From: Gordonia zhenghanii
Lineage (GTDB): Bacteria; Actinomycetota; Actinomycetes; Mycobacteriales; Mycobacteriaceae
DNA: 64,000 nt
Assembly (NCBI RefSeq): GCF_021738965.1
Contig: NZ_JAKKOQ010000001.1
Span: 372,001-436,000 of the forward strand
Direction of reading: 5' to 3'
In this document: one piece after another, positions 27,834-36,844 of the stretch
Numbering within the stretch: the stretch's first letter is position 1
Layout: every line of letters begins with the position of its first letter
The notes under the pieces: model-generated
Database searches by the model: none
What the model was told of the DNA's origin: nothing
Seen by the model: only the letters and a program-made list of their open reading frames with translations
Translations under genes and position numbers: made by a program

Positions 27834-28985
27834 CTACCTCTTCACTCGCGGCAGGCCGAGGCCTGCGGTGCCGATCATGTCTCGCATCACCTCGTTGACG
27901 CCGCCGCCGAACGTGATGACCGCGTTGCGTTTGGCCATCATGTCGAGCCAGTCGACGAGGTCGGCGGTCGCCGGGTCGGCGAAGTCGGCGTAGCGGCCGA
28001 TCACCTCGTCGACCATCCGGTGGATCGCCTGCACACGTTCGGTGGAGAACACCTTGGTCGCGGCAGCGGACGCCATCGAGATCTCGCCGCTGGACGCGAC
28101 CTGCCAGTTGAGGAGTTCGTTGAGCCGCTCGTACACGTCGATCTTCGCGAGCGTGCGACGTACGTCCGGCTCATCGTCGACGCCCGTCGAGCGCGCCCAC
28201 TCGCGGACTTGGTCCGCGATTCCGCTGATACGTCCCGACGGTCCGAGCATGACCCGCTCATGGTTGAGCTGGGTGGTGATCAGCTTCCAGCCGTCGCCCT
28301 CCTCGCCCACCCGCATCGACACCGGGACTTTGACGCCGCTGTAATAGGTGGCGTTCACGTGATGCGCCCCGTCCGCGGTGATGATCGGGGTCCACGAGAA
28401 GCCGGGATCGCGGGTGTCGAGGATGAGGATCGAGATGCCCTTATGCTTGCTGACCTCGGGGTCGGTCCGGCAGGCCAACCAGATGTAGTCGGCGTCGTGG
28501 CCGCCGGTCGTGAAGATCTTCTGGCCGTCGACGATGTAGTTCTCGCCGGTCTCGTCGAGAACGGCCTTGGTCGTCAACGACGCGAGGTCGGTTCCGGCGT
28601 CGGGCTCGGTGTAGCCGATCGCGAAGTGCACGTCTCCCGCCAGAATGCGCGGCAAGAACTTGGCCTTCTGCTCGGTGGTGCCGTACTTCTGCAGGGTCGG
28701 TCCGACGGTCTGCAGGGTCACCGACGGCAGCGGCACGTCCGCGCGGATCGCCTCGTTGGTGAAGATCTGCTGCTCGATCTCGCCGAAGCCGCGGCCGCCG
28801 AACTCGGTCGGCCAGCCCACGCCGAGCCAGCCGTCGGCGCCCATCTGCTTGATCACCTTGCGGTAGGTGGGGCCGTGGCGTTCGGTACGCATCGTGTGCG
28901 CGTCGTCGTCGCTGATGAGCGTGGAGAAGTAGACGCGCAGTTCGTCGCGGAGCGCGAGCTGGTCGTCGGTGAGCGCTATGAACAC
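27834..28985 (-). CDS. fadE29: Acyl-CoA dehydrogenase FadE29 (ChsE2)
   Basis: The 383-residue flavoenzyme subunit has GADGWLGVGWPTEFGGRGF, the FAD/acyl motif IGYTEPDAGTDLASL, KIFTTGGHDADYIWLACRTD and C-terminal FGGGVNEVMRDMIGTAGLGLP. With FadE28 it forms an alpha2beta2 dehydrogenase acting on the 3-carbon side chain of cholesterol-derived CoA esters. I use the GTG at 28985, which overlaps the end of fadE28 by 10 bases and gives VFIALTDDQLALRDELR as N-terminus. The open frame beyond it is a fadE28 shadow. Expected family length is about 387. Confidence 0.92.
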   Translation of the reverse strand: MFIALTDDQLALRDELRVYFSTLISDDDAHTMRTERHGPTYRKVIKQMGADGWLGVGWPTEFGGRGFGEIEQQIFTNEAIRADVPLPSVTLQTVGPTLQKYGTTEQKAKFLPRILAGDVHFAIGYTEPDAGTDLASLTTKAVLDETGENYIVDGQKIFTTGGHDADYIWLACRTDPEVSKHKGISILILDTRDPGFSWTPIITADGAHHVNATYYSGVKVPVSMRVGEEGDGWKLITTQLNHERVMLGPSGRISGIADQVREWARSTGVDDEPDVRRTLAKIDVYERLNELLNWQVASSGEISMASAAATKVFSTERVQAIHRMVDEVIGRYADFADPATADLVDWLDMMAKRNAVITFGGGVNEVMRDMIGTAGLGLPRVKR

Positions 28986-29983
28986 GCGAGCACCCCCAGA
29001 GTGCGATCGGAGCCGCCGACCAGTCGGGCGAGGTCTTTGGCGAGGGAGAAGTAGCGGTGCAGCGGGTACGTCACGTCGACGCCGACACCTCCGTGCAGGT
29101 GCGTCATGGTCCGCATCGTGGCAGGCAGTTCGGACGCCACGGTGTAGAGCGCGGTGCCGAGGTCGACCGTGGCGTCGCGCCCCTGCGCGAGCTCCCACGC
29201 GGCGGCGACGGCGACGAGATCGAGCGTCGCCGACACCACGTACACGTCGGCGAGCTGCTGACCGACGGCTTGGAACGCTGCGATCGGCTTCCCGAACTGG
29301 TTGCGGGTGCTGACGTGCTCGGCCGTCCGCGCGATGGCGCCGGTCAGCAGACCGGACGCGTAGGCGGCGAGTAGCGCACGGTAGACGTCGACGAGCCGCT
29401 CGACGGGCGCGTCGAGCACCCGGTCGGCACGGGCGCCGTCGAAACGGACGGTGCATTCACCCCACCCGGACGACGACGTGGTGCGCGTGATCGTCACTCC
29501 GTCGGCGTCCGCGGCGACGACGGCGACGCCTGCGTCGGTCGTCACGAGAAGACGCTGTGCCGCGTCTGCGTGCAGGACACCGATCTTGACGCCGGTGACG
29601 ACGTCTCCGGCCGATCCGCCGGTCACGGTGGTCGCCTGCGGGTCGCCGAGGGCCGAGCCGGGCTCGCCGATCGCGACGGCGACGGCTCCGAAGTCCTCGC
29701 GCACGGTCAGACCTGCCGCCAGCGTCCCGAGCAACGGGGTGACGACGGCGTCACGACCGGCGCGGGTGACCAGCGGCCGGAGGGAGTCGACGTCCAGGTC
29801 GTCGCCGCCGACGGCCTCGGGCAGCGGCATCGCGGGGAAGCCGGCGTCGACGAAGGCCTTCCACGCGGCATCGTCGAAACCACTGCCGTCGAACCGGCTC
29901 TCCCAGTCCGGCTCCAGACGGCGCACGACTTCGTCGGCGGCCTCGTCGACGGCTGCGGCTGCGGGGTCCAAGGTGAAGTCCAC
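28976..29983 (-). CDS. fadE28: Acyl-CoA dehydrogenase FadE28 (ChsE1)
   Basis: This 335-residue partner subunit has the acyl-CoA dehydrogenase fold but a short, divergent sequence: LVDVYRALLAAYASGLLTGAIARTAEHVSTRNQFGKPI, then THLHGGVGVDVTYPLHRYF. FadE28 subunits lack the catalytic Glu that FadE29 supplies. I chose GTG at 29983 because GGAGG lies 5 bases before it. A TTG at 29995 is in frame but contains that site. It is the first gene of the operon and lies just behind a KstR box. cyp125, which precedes it in M. tuberculosis, is absent here. Confidence 0.92.
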   Translation of the reverse strand: MDFTLDPAAAAVDEAADEVVRRLEPDWESRFDGSGFDDAAWKAFVDAGFPAMPLPEAVGGDDLDVDSLRPLVTRAGRDAVVTPLLGTLAAGLTVREDFGAVAVAIGEPGSALGDPQATTVTGGSAGDVVTGVKIGVLHADAAQRLLVTTDAGVAVVAADADGVTITRTTSSSGWGECTVRFDGARADRVLDAPVERLVDVYRALLAAYASGLLTGAIARTAEHVSTRNQFGKPIAAFQAVGQQLADVYVVSATLDLVAVAAAWELAQGRDATVDLGTALYTVASELPATMRTMTHLHGGVGVDVTYPLHRYFSLAKDLARLVGGSDRTLGVLACS

Positions 29984-30005
29984 CCGTGCCTCCAATCTAC
30001 AGAAT

Positions 30006-30019
30006 TAGAACTTGTTCTA
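30006..30019. promoter_or_regulatory. KstR operator of the igr-type operon
   Basis: TAGAACTTGTTCTA matches TnnAACnnGTTnnA exactly and is nearly a perfect palindrome. It lies 22 bases upstream of the fadE28 start, in the 71-base gap after fadE34. This marks a separate regulated promoter for the six downstream genes. Confidence 0.88.
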
Positions 30020-30054
30020 TTTGTATCAGATCGACTGTGCGACCGGTCACGTGT

Positions 30055-32214
30055 TCACCCGCGGGGCAGACCGAGAATCCGTTCAGCCGCCGCGTTCTTG
30101 AGGATCTGGGTGGTTCCGCCCGCGATCGACAGGCAGCGGTTGAGCAACAACAGCTCGGTCGCCGTCGTCGACGCGAGGGCCTCGACGCCGAGCAGATCGG
30201 TCGCGAACTCCGGCACCGCCTGCCGGTGGACGACACCGATCAGTTTGCGGACGCTCGACGTCACACCCGGATCGGTGCCCGAGAGTCGCTGGACGACGGC
30301 GCGGGCGTCCAAGACCCGGCCGATGTGCGCGTCGGCGATGATTCCGCCGAGCACCCCGGTCTGCTCGGCGTCGAGGTCGACGCCGTCGATCTGCGTCAAC
30401 AGCGCGTCGACCTCCTTGCCGAGCCCGGAACCGCCCATCGCGACGCGTTCGTTGGCGAGCGTTGTCCGCGCCAACCGCCAACCGCCGTTGATCTCGCCGA
30501 CCACCATCTCGTCCGGCACGAACACTTCGTCGAGGAACACCTCGTTGAACATGGCGCGACCGGTCAGCTCTCGCAACGGGCGGATGTCGATGCCCGCAGC
30601 AGCCATGTCGACGAGGAAATAGGTGATGCCCTTGTGCTTGGGGGCGTCGGCGTCGGTGCGCGCTAGGCAGACCGCCCACTGCGACATGTGCGCCTCCGAC
30701 GTCCAGATCTTCTGGCCGGTCAGCAGCCACCCGCCGTCGGTCCGCACCGCCCGGGTCCGGAGCGACGCGAGGTCCGAGCCGGCTTCGGGCTCGCTGAACA
30801 GCTGGCACCAGCGGATGTCTCCGGCGAGCGTCGACGACACGAACTTCTCGCGCTGCGCGTCGGTTCCATGCTCGAGGATCGTCGGCAGCGCCCACCCGGC
30901 GATCACGAGATCGGGCCGGACGACGCCGACGCGGTCGAGCTCGGTGTCGATCAACAGTTGCAGCGCAGGACCGGCTCCGAGACCGTAGGGCTCCGGCCAG
31001 TGCGGGGCGAGGAGCCCGGTCCGTGCGAGCGCGGCCCGACGTTCCGATTCGGGTGCGGCGGCCACCTCCTCGGCCGCCGCCGCGATCTCCGGGCGACGAT
31101 CCTGCACAGAGTCGAGGTCGAGCGAGAACTCGCGGCGCATCCCCTTACGTCCCAGCTGTGCGAGCTCGGCGCGCGCACCGCTCCCCTGACCGAGCAGCAT
31201 GCGCGCTGCCAGTGCCGACCGCAGGTACAGGTGCGCGTCGTGCTCGAACGTGAAGCCGATGCCGCCGAGCACCTGGATCGCGTCCTTGGTGTTGGCAGGC
31301 GCGAGGTCGGCGACGAGGACAGCTGCGGCGAGTCGACTCAGCCGAGCCTGCTCCGCCTCGCCGGCTTCCAGCGCGGACGCGAGGTCCCACGCCGCGGCCG
31401 CGAGCTGTTCGCTGCGGGTGAGCATGTCGGCGCAGATCTGTTTGATCGCTTGAAACGAGCCGATCGGGGACCCGAACTGGGTGCGGACCTTCGCGTAGTC
31501 GACGGCCACATCGAGGGCGTGCCGCGCGACGCCTGCCTGGTAGGCGGCGATGCCGAGCGTGAGAACGGCGACGAAGGTCTCGCCTGGCCCCGACTCGACG
31601 GGACCCAGTTCGACGAGCGACGCGACGTCGACGCCGGACAGTCGGACGCGACGCGGGACAGCGGTGCCGTCGAGCGGGCCGTCCATCGCTGCGGCGTCGA
31701 CCGTCACGGTGGACGCGTCGATCAGCCACCACCGCGCGTCGCCGTCACCGAAGTCGAACGGCGCCGCGACTGCGACACCGTCCGTCCAACCCGGCACCGG
31801 GCCGAGGTCGACCGCTCCGTCGACCACGACGAACGGGGCGCCCGTCGCCGTAGCCGCGGCGGGAGTCACCACCGGCTGTTCGCCGCCAAGCAGCGAGTCG
31901 GCTTCGGCTGCGCCTTGGGAAGCGGTCACGTAGGCGGCGGCCACCGTAGGGGCGAGTGGACCGGGAACCAGCGATGCTCCACACGCTTCGAGCATCACCG
32001 CGACGTCGATGAAGGTACCGCCCGCGCCGTTCCGCGATTCGTCGACGGCTGCCCCGAAGATCCCGAGTGCGCCCAGTTCGGCGAATGGCGCGCGCCACGA
32101 GGCTCCCGCATCGTCTACATCGGCCCGCACCGCCTCGACCACTGATTTCGCGGCCGCCCACTCGGTGACACTGTCGTATACAGCCTGCTGATCGGATGAC
32201 GTGGCGATAGTCAC
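30055..32214 (-). CDS. fadE34: Fused two-domain acyl-CoA dehydrogenase FadE34 (ChsE3)
   Basis: The 719-residue protein has two tandem acyl-CoA dehydrogenase units. The N-terminal half (about 1-360) is FadE28-like (VDYAKVRTQFGSPIGSFQAIKQICADML). The C-terminal half (about 370-719) carries CQLFSEPEAGSDLASLRTRA, KIWTSEAHMSQWAVCLARTD and the final IAGGTTQILKNAAAERILGLP. FadE34 dehydrogenates early cholesterol side-chain CoA esters. The GTG at 32214 with GAGGA upstream is the start. An in-frame GTG at 32271 would place coding sequence over the KstR box. M. tuberculosis FadE34 has 711 residues and also sits beside kstR. Confidence 0.93.
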   Translation of the reverse strand: MTIATSSDQQAVYDSVTEWAAAKSVVEAVRADVDDAGASWRAPFAELGALGIFGAAVDESRNGAGGTFIDVAVMLEACGASLVPGPLAPTVAAAYVTASQGAAEADSLLGGEQPVVTPAAATATGAPFVVVDGAVDLGPVPGWTDGVAVAAPFDFGDGDARWWLIDASTVTVDAAAMDGPLDGTAVPRRVRLSGVDVASLVELGPVESGPGETFVAVLTLGIAAYQAGVARHALDVAVDYAKVRTQFGSPIGSFQAIKQICADMLTRSEQLAAAAWDLASALEAGEAEQARLSRLAAAVLVADLAPANTKDAIQVLGGIGFTFEHDAHLYLRSALAARMLLGQGSGARAELAQLGRKGMRREFSLDLDSVQDRRPEIAAAAEEVAAAPESERRAALARTGLLAPHWPEPYGLGAGPALQLLIDTELDRVGVVRPDLVIAGWALPTILEHGTDAQREKFVSSTLAGDIRWCQLFSEPEAGSDLASLRTRAVRTDGGWLLTGQKIWTSEAHMSQWAVCLARTDADAPKHKGITYFLVDMAAAGIDIRPLRELTGRAMFNEVFLDEVFVPDEMVVGEINGGWRLARTTLANERVAMGGSGLGKEVDALLTQIDGVDLDAEQTGVLGGIIADAHIGRVLDARAVVQRLSGTDPGVTSSVRKLIGVVHRQAVPEFATDLLGVEALASTTATELLLLNRCLSIAGGTTQILKNAAAERILGLPRG

Positions 32215-32248
32215 GGGATATTCCTCTGCGTTTCTGTTGGTGCGGCCA

Positions 32249-32266
32249 ATTAGAACCTGTTCTAAT
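32249..32266. promoter_or_regulatory. KstR operator shared by fadE34 and kstR
   Basis: ATTAGAACCTGTTCTAAT is an 8+2+8 perfect inverted repeat containing TnnAACnnGTTnnA (32251-32264). It lies in the divergent intergenic region, 35 bases from the fadE34 start and 75 from the kstR start, so it fits combined control of fadE34 and kstR autoregulation. Confidence 0.9.
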
Positions 32267-32341
32267 GACACCTAGGGTGTACACCACGCGAAGTGCCGCT
32301 GCCAACCAGCGACAGCCCGATCATCGAGGAGGACGCCGCAC

Positions 32342-32995
32342 ATGGCAGGCCCGGCCAGCACCACGAGCGAGAACCACCCGGCGCCACCACCGGCCCCTGC
32401 TCCGACGTCCGGAGCCGAGGTCGGCTCGGCGGCGCAACGCGAACGACGGCGCCGAATCCTCGATGCGACGCTCGCGCTCGCATCGAAGGGCGGCTACGAC
32501 GCGGTGCAGATGCGCGCGGTCGCCGACAAGGCCGAGGTCGCCGTCGGAACCCTCTACCGGTACTTCCCGTCGAAGGTCCACCTCTTGGTGACCGCACTCG
32601 CGCGCGAGCTCGAACGCGTCGAAGGTCGCGTCGACCGCACCCAACTGCCGGGCGAGAACGCGATGGAGCGCTTGAAGTTCGTCCTCGACATGATCACGTT
32701 CGCGATGCAGCGCGACCCGCTGCTGACCGAGGCGATGACGCGAGCGTTCATGTTCGCCGACGCATCGGCCACCGTCGAGGTCGATCGAGTCGCAGGCACT
32801 ATCGACCGACTCCTCGCAGGCGCGATCCTCAATCCGGACGATCATCAAGAGCCGTCGGAGAAAGAACTCGCGATCGCGCGAGTCATCTCGGACGTGTGGA
32901 TGTCGAACCTGGTCCAGTGGCTCACCCGCCGCGTCTCGGCCGCCGATGTGACGAACCGGATGGCGCAGACCGTCCGACTTCTCCTCGACAAGTAG
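32342..32995 (+). CDS. kstR: TetR-family repressor of cholesterol catabolism KstR
   Basis: The 217-residue regulator has an N-terminal Pro/Ala/Ser-rich extension of about 28 residues, then SAAQRERRRRILDATLALASKGGYDAVQMRAVADKAEVAVGTLYRYFPSKVHLL, a TetR helix-turn-helix (about 33-80). The ligand domain has LLTEAMTRAFMFADASA and ARVISDVWMSNLVQWLTRR, as in M. tuberculosis KstR (Rv3574). KstR represses sterol uptake and degradation genes and is released by steroid CoA metabolites. SD GAGGAGG precedes the ATG by about 9 bases. The neighbours (fadE34) and four operators in the window confirm the call. Confidence 0.95.
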   Translation: MAGPASTTSENHPAPPPAPAPTSGAEVGSAAQRERRRRILDATLALASKGGYDAVQMRAVADKAEVAVGTLYRYFPSKVHLLVTALARELERVEGRVDRTQLPGENAMERLKFVLDMITFAMQRDPLLTEAMTRAFMFADASATVEVDRVAGTIDRLLAGAILNPDDHQEPSEKELAIARVISDVWMSNLVQWLTRRVSAADVTNRMAQTVRLLLDK

Positions 32996-33031
32996 GCCCC
33001 CGCACCAATACCACTCACGCGCGAGCCGGGA

Positions 33032-34081
33032 TCACGCCGCGCCGAGGTCCTTCGCGATGGACGGCCACGTGGTGTGCAGGTCGCGCTGCCAGTACTCCCA
33101 CGAGTGGGTACCGGTCGGACGCGTCGTCAGCTTCGTCTCCACGCCTGCCTTGTCGAGCGCCTGCTTCATCTGCTGGGTGCAGCTGTTGACGACTGCCTCG
33201 ATCGCTCCGCCCATCAGGACCTGATCGAGGAGCACCGCCGGATCACCGTTGATCAGGCGTGCGCTCGGCACGTCGTAGCGACCAGGCAGGCCGGTGCCGG
33301 TGGTCATGTAGACCTTGACGCCCTTGAGCTTGTCGGCGTTCAGGTACGGGTCGTTGGCCTTCCAGCCGGGGCCGTCCAACGGTCCCCACATGTTGGTGAT
33401 GTCGGCGCGTCCCCGGTCACCGACCACGGTCCGGATGTACGCCTGCCCCAGCGGGTCGCTCGTCCGGGCGCATCCGCTGTAGGCGGCCACGGAACGGTAG
33501 AGCTTCGGTGCGGCGATCGCGAGGTTGAACACCGACGTGCCCGACATGGAGATGCCGGCGATCGCGTTGGCCCCGGTCGTGTCGAACGCTTTGTCGACGA
33601 GCGGCGGCAGTTCCTCGGTGAGGAACGTCTGCCACTTGTTACGGCCGAGCACCGGGTCGTCCTTCTGCCAGTCCGTGTAATACGAGAACGCGCCGCTGTT
33701 CGGTGTGACGACGTTGACGTGTTTGCCTGCGAAGAACTTCCGGTAGTCGGTCTTGGCCTTCCACGTCGCCGAGTCCTCACCGCCGCCCGCACCGTTGAGG
33801 AGATAGAGGACCGGAGCGGGCCGTGCGTCATTCTCCGGGTGGAGCACGCTGAGCGAGATGTTCCGCCCCATCGAGGCCGAGTACACCTCGAGCGAGGTCT
33901 CCCGCGAGGTGACAGCAGCGGTGGAGACGATGCGTGACGGAAGCGGGGCCGTCGCCGGAGTGCTCGGCGCCTCGGTCGACGGCGTCGCGGTCGGTTCCGC
34001 GGACGCGGTGCCCGCGCCAGAACACGCTGCAACAGCAACAGAGAGTGCGGCGACCCCACGCACGACAGACACTCGCATCAT
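33032..34081 (-). CDS. Antigen-85-like mycolyltransferase, probable lipoprotein
   Basis: The 349-residue exported alpha/beta hydrolase has catalytic Ser in GISMSGTS, NGAGGGEDSATWK, MWGPLDGPGWKANDPYL and terminal THSWEYWQRDL with the catalytic His. All are hallmarks of FbpA-type mycolyltransferases, which move mycolate from trehalose monomycolate to trehalose or arabinogalactan. The signal peptide ends in VAAC followed by a Ser/Thr/Pro linker, a usable lipobox, whereas classical antigen 85 proteins are freely secreted. Start chosen at ATG 34081 (next ATG 34078); upstream residues lack signal character. It converges on kstR, with 36 bases between stops. Confidence 0.87.
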   Translation of the reverse strand: MMRVSVVRGVAALSVAVAACSGAGTASAEPTATPSTEAPSTPATAPLPSRIVSTAAVTSRETSLEVYSASMGRNISLSVLHPENDARPAPVLYLLNGAGGGEDSATWKAKTDYRKFFAGKHVNVVTPNSGAFSYYTDWQKDDPVLGRNKWQTFLTEELPPLVDKAFDTTGANAIAGISMSGTSVFNLAIAAPKLYRSVAAYSGCARTSDPLGQAYIRTVVGDRGRADITNMWGPLDGPGWKANDPYLNADKLKGVKVYMTTGTGLPGRYDVPSARLINGDPAVLLDQVLMGGAIEAVVNSCTQQMKQALDKAGVETKLTTRPTGTHSWEYWQRDLHTTWPSIAKDLGAA

Positions 34082-34290
34082 TAACCCCACCAGTCCCTTC
34101 AGAAACAACTGCCACAGCAGTGTAGCCCGTCGCGACGTATTTCGGGAACCGCAATCAGCTCCCCATACCCGACAACACGCCGCCACACGCCCCTTCCGAT
34201 GCGGGAAGCCACTCGGCGGGCGAGTAACCTGCCTACAGTCACCAAACGCGCCCGCGCGCGCCCCGAAGGACGAGACGGACCGCTACACCT

Positions 34291-35844
34291 ATGTCAGATA
34301 ACGCAGGCGACCCCACCGGCGAGAAGGTCGTGACCACGGCGCAGGCCGATTCCACCCCGAAGGGCAAGCCGGTCAAGAAAGACCGTCACCTGTACCAGAT
34401 CGACTTCGTTCGGCTGGTCACGTTCGCCGGGGTGATCCTCGACCATGTGATCCTGGGCATGGTCCCGTACACCGCCGTCGTCGCGCAGGGCGTCGGTCTG
34501 ATGCTCCGCTACACCCGCTACTGCTTCTTCGCGCTCACCGGGTTCGTGCTGACCTACCAGTATCGCAATCGCGAACTGCACGCTCCGTCGTTCTGGCGCA
34601 AGCGGTACAAGCTGATCGGCCTGCCGTTCCTGGTGTGGTCGCTGTTCTACTGGCTCAAGAAGCACTACGACGCAGGCGGCATCGACGGCGTCACCGGCAT
34701 CTTCGCGAGCGTGCACGACGTCGAACTCGCGGTGAAGAGCATCGCGTACGACCTCATCACCGGCCACGCCGCATACCACCTGTATTTCATGTCGGTGAGC
34801 ATGCAGATCTACCTGGTGTTCCCGGCCGTGCTGTGGATGATCAAGCGGACCTGGGGCTACCACCGCTATCTGCTCGCGCTCAGCGCTCTCGTCCAGGCGT
34901 GGTTCATGTACCAGATGGTGCGTGGCGCCCCGTCCGCACTGTTCGAGTCCGGCGTCCTCGGCGCACTGTGGCGTTACCTGCCGGTGACGATCCTGCCGTA
35001 CCAGTTCTTCATCTTCGCCGGCTGTCTCGCGGCATACCACTTCGACGCGTTCACCGTCTTCATGAAGCGGTGGCGCTGGTTCATCGTCGGAGCCGGACTC
35101 GCCACGATCATCACCACGCTCGTCTACTTCGCCCGCAAGGCGAACCTCGCGACCGGCATGGCAGATCCGGCCGCGGGCACCGAGGAGATGTTCCGTGCGA
35201 CGAACGTCTTCATGCTGCACAACGCGTTCGCGCTGTTGTCGATCATCTGCATTCTGTACATCCTCGGCACGATCTGGCAGGCACGACGGACTCCCGGTTC
35301 CACTCCCGACACGATTCTGCGCAAGGGGTCGGACCGTTCGTACGGCATCTACCTCGCGCACGTCTTCGTGTTGTCCGAAGTCATGAGCACCACCCGAGCG
35401 TGGACCGACCTCAGCCTGTTCTGGAACATCTTCTTCACCTACCTGATCACGATCATCGTGACCGTGGCCCTGGTGGAAGTCCTGCGGCGCAGCCCAGTCA
35501 GCCTCATCACCACCGGCCGCGAGCGTGAGGACTGGCGCCAGCAGCGTCCGTTCGAGTCGGCCCTCATCGCCGCGGGCGGAATCGTGTTCGGCCTCGCGCT
35601 GCGTTTCTGGGGAAATACGTCGATCGGCTCGCTCATCGCCGCGATCGGCGCGCTGCTCCTCCTGTCGGCGGCTGTGGTCGCTTACCGCCAGCTCTCGGAG
35701 ACTCGCGAGCAGCGAGCCAACGATATCGCCGCGGGCCTCGCGGCCGGCGCTCCGTCGCAGGTGAACGAGATGGACGATCCGGTGACCGACGCTCCCGTCG
35801 ACAAGTACACGGCTGCCGACGATGCGAAGCCGGTGAAGAAGTAG
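34291..35844 (+). CDS. Acyltransferase-3 family integral membrane protein
   Basis: The 517-residue protein has about ten membrane helices. Near the N-terminus lies the acyltransferase-3 signature HLYQIDFVRLVTFAGVILDHVIL, with Arg and His in the first helix, then YTRYCFFALTGFVLTYQYRNRE and FLVWSLFYWLKKHYD. The family O-acylates extracytoplasmic sugars or lipids; members acting on trehalose mycolates are known in this order. Both cytosolic tails carry a KPVKK sequence (residues about 27-31 and the last five). It diverges from the mycolyltransferase and converges with an SGNH esterase 4 bases away, suggesting an envelope acylation role (inference). Confidence 0.85.
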   Translation: MSDNAGDPTGEKVVTTAQADSTPKGKPVKKDRHLYQIDFVRLVTFAGVILDHVILGMVPYTAVVAQGVGLMLRYTRYCFFALTGFVLTYQYRNRELHAPSFWRKRYKLIGLPFLVWSLFYWLKKHYDAGGIDGVTGIFASVHDVELAVKSIAYDLITGHAAYHLYFMSVSMQIYLVFPAVLWMIKRTWGYHRYLLALSALVQAWFMYQMVRGAPSALFESGVLGALWRYLPVTILPYQFFIFAGCLAAYHFDAFTVFMKRWRWFIVGAGLATIITTLVYFARKANLATGMADPAAGTEEMFRATNVFMLHNAFALLSIICILYILGTIWQARRTPGSTPDTILRKGSDRSYGIYLAHVFVLSEVMSTTRAWTDLSLFWNIFFTYLITIIVTVALVEVLRRSPVSLITTGREREDWRQQRPFESALIAAGGIVFGLALRFWGNTSIGSLIAAIGALLLLSAAVVAYRQLSETREQRANDIAAGLAAGAPSQVNEMDDPVTDAPVDKYTAADDAKPVKK

Positions 35845-35848
35845 CCGG

Positions 35849-36754
35849 TTAGCGCATCTTGTCGATGACCAGGCGCGCTACCCCGTTCTTACCCGCATTC
35901 GTCGGGTGATACGGCGGCGTGCCGGGGAAGCCCTGCAGCCACGGGTCGGGCGAACACACTGTGTGCGCCTTTCCGGTCTGCGACGGCTGGACGAGCATCG
36001 AACCGGTCGCGTGAGCGGCCTGTGCGGTGACCGCTGCGAGGGAATCGGCGACGACTCCCGTTTCGACGATCTCCCACGGCGCGAGCGGCAACTTCCGGCA
36101 GGCGACGTCGGCGACCGAGACCACCGGCGGATAGTCGACGAACACGATCTTCGCCTTCGGAGCGCGGGCCCTGATCGCGTGCACGATCTGCTCCATCCGA
36201 CGCTCGACCGAGGCGAACGACGCGGGGGCCGGCGCGGGCGACGGGGTCCGATTCGCGTTGCAGTGCAGCGGGTGGACTCCGGCCATCGCAAGGTTCACGC
36301 AACTCTGGACTCCGAGCCGACCGATGTAGCCGACGTCGTTGCCACCGGTCGTGAGCGTGACGACATCGGTGTCCGAAGTGACGGCGTCGATCTGGGGAGG
36401 CTTGTGGTAGCGCTTGGACGGCTTCAGAATGTCGGAGGTCGTGGACCCCGCGCAGGTGACGTCGACGAGTCGGTATCCGAGAGCGTCGGCCACCTTGTTC
36501 GGGTAGTTGTCCTGGCTTCGACCGCAGTTACTGGGGCCGCGTCGATTCGATTCCGGTCCGGATGCGAACGAACTGCCCATAGCGACGTAACGGGGTTTCT
36601 CGACAGGCGAATTCTGGGCCGCCATCAACGGTCGAGCCGAAGCAGTTCCGTCGGCGTCGCGCGCAGTCGCGATCGAAACGCCGACACCCGCCACGACCGC
36701 CATCGTGAGTACGACGATCAGAACGCGCGACAACGGGATTCGAGACGAAAGCAT
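35849..36754 (-). CDS. Exported SGNH/GDSL esterase
   Basis: This protein of 301 residues starts with a signal anchor or signal peptide (about 7-27, LSRVLIVVLTMAVVAGVGVS). The SGNH core follows: block I YVAMGSSFASGP with the catalytic Ser, TTGGNDVGY (block III), and a C-terminal PYHPTNAGKNG with the catalytic His. Six cysteines suggest disulfides outside the cell. Relatives hydrolyse lipid or acyl-sugar esters. The ATG at 36754 is preferred because the next 25 residues form a signal sequence. Next to an acyltransferase and a mycolyltransferase it may remove acyl groups from envelope lipids (inference). Confidence 0.85.
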   Translation of the reverse strand: MLSSRIPLSRVLIVVLTMAVVAGVGVSIATARDADGTASARPLMAAQNSPVEKPRYVAMGSSFASGPESNRRGPSNCGRSQDNYPNKVADALGYRLVDVTCAGSTTSDILKPSKRYHKPPQIDAVTSDTDVVTLTTGGNDVGYIGRLGVQSCVNLAMAGVHPLHCNANRTPSPAPAPASFASVERRMEQIVHAIRARAPKAKIVFVDYPPVVSVADVACRKLPLAPWEIVETGVVADSLAAVTAQAAHATGSMLVQPSQTGKAHTVCSPDPWLQGFPGTPPYHPTNAGKNGVARLVIDKMR

Positions 36755-36844
36755 GACTCGTAGTTTCACACAGGAACCTGTGAAGAACACGAATCCCCAG
36801 GACGTTCCGCGTGTGATCTTCGACCTGGACTCAAGACACGAGTG

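Noticed and set aside
32215..32271. N-terminal extension of FadE34 to a GTG at 32271
   Set aside because: It would place coding sequence across the KstR operator, and a GTG with a ribosome binding site at 32214 fits the family start.
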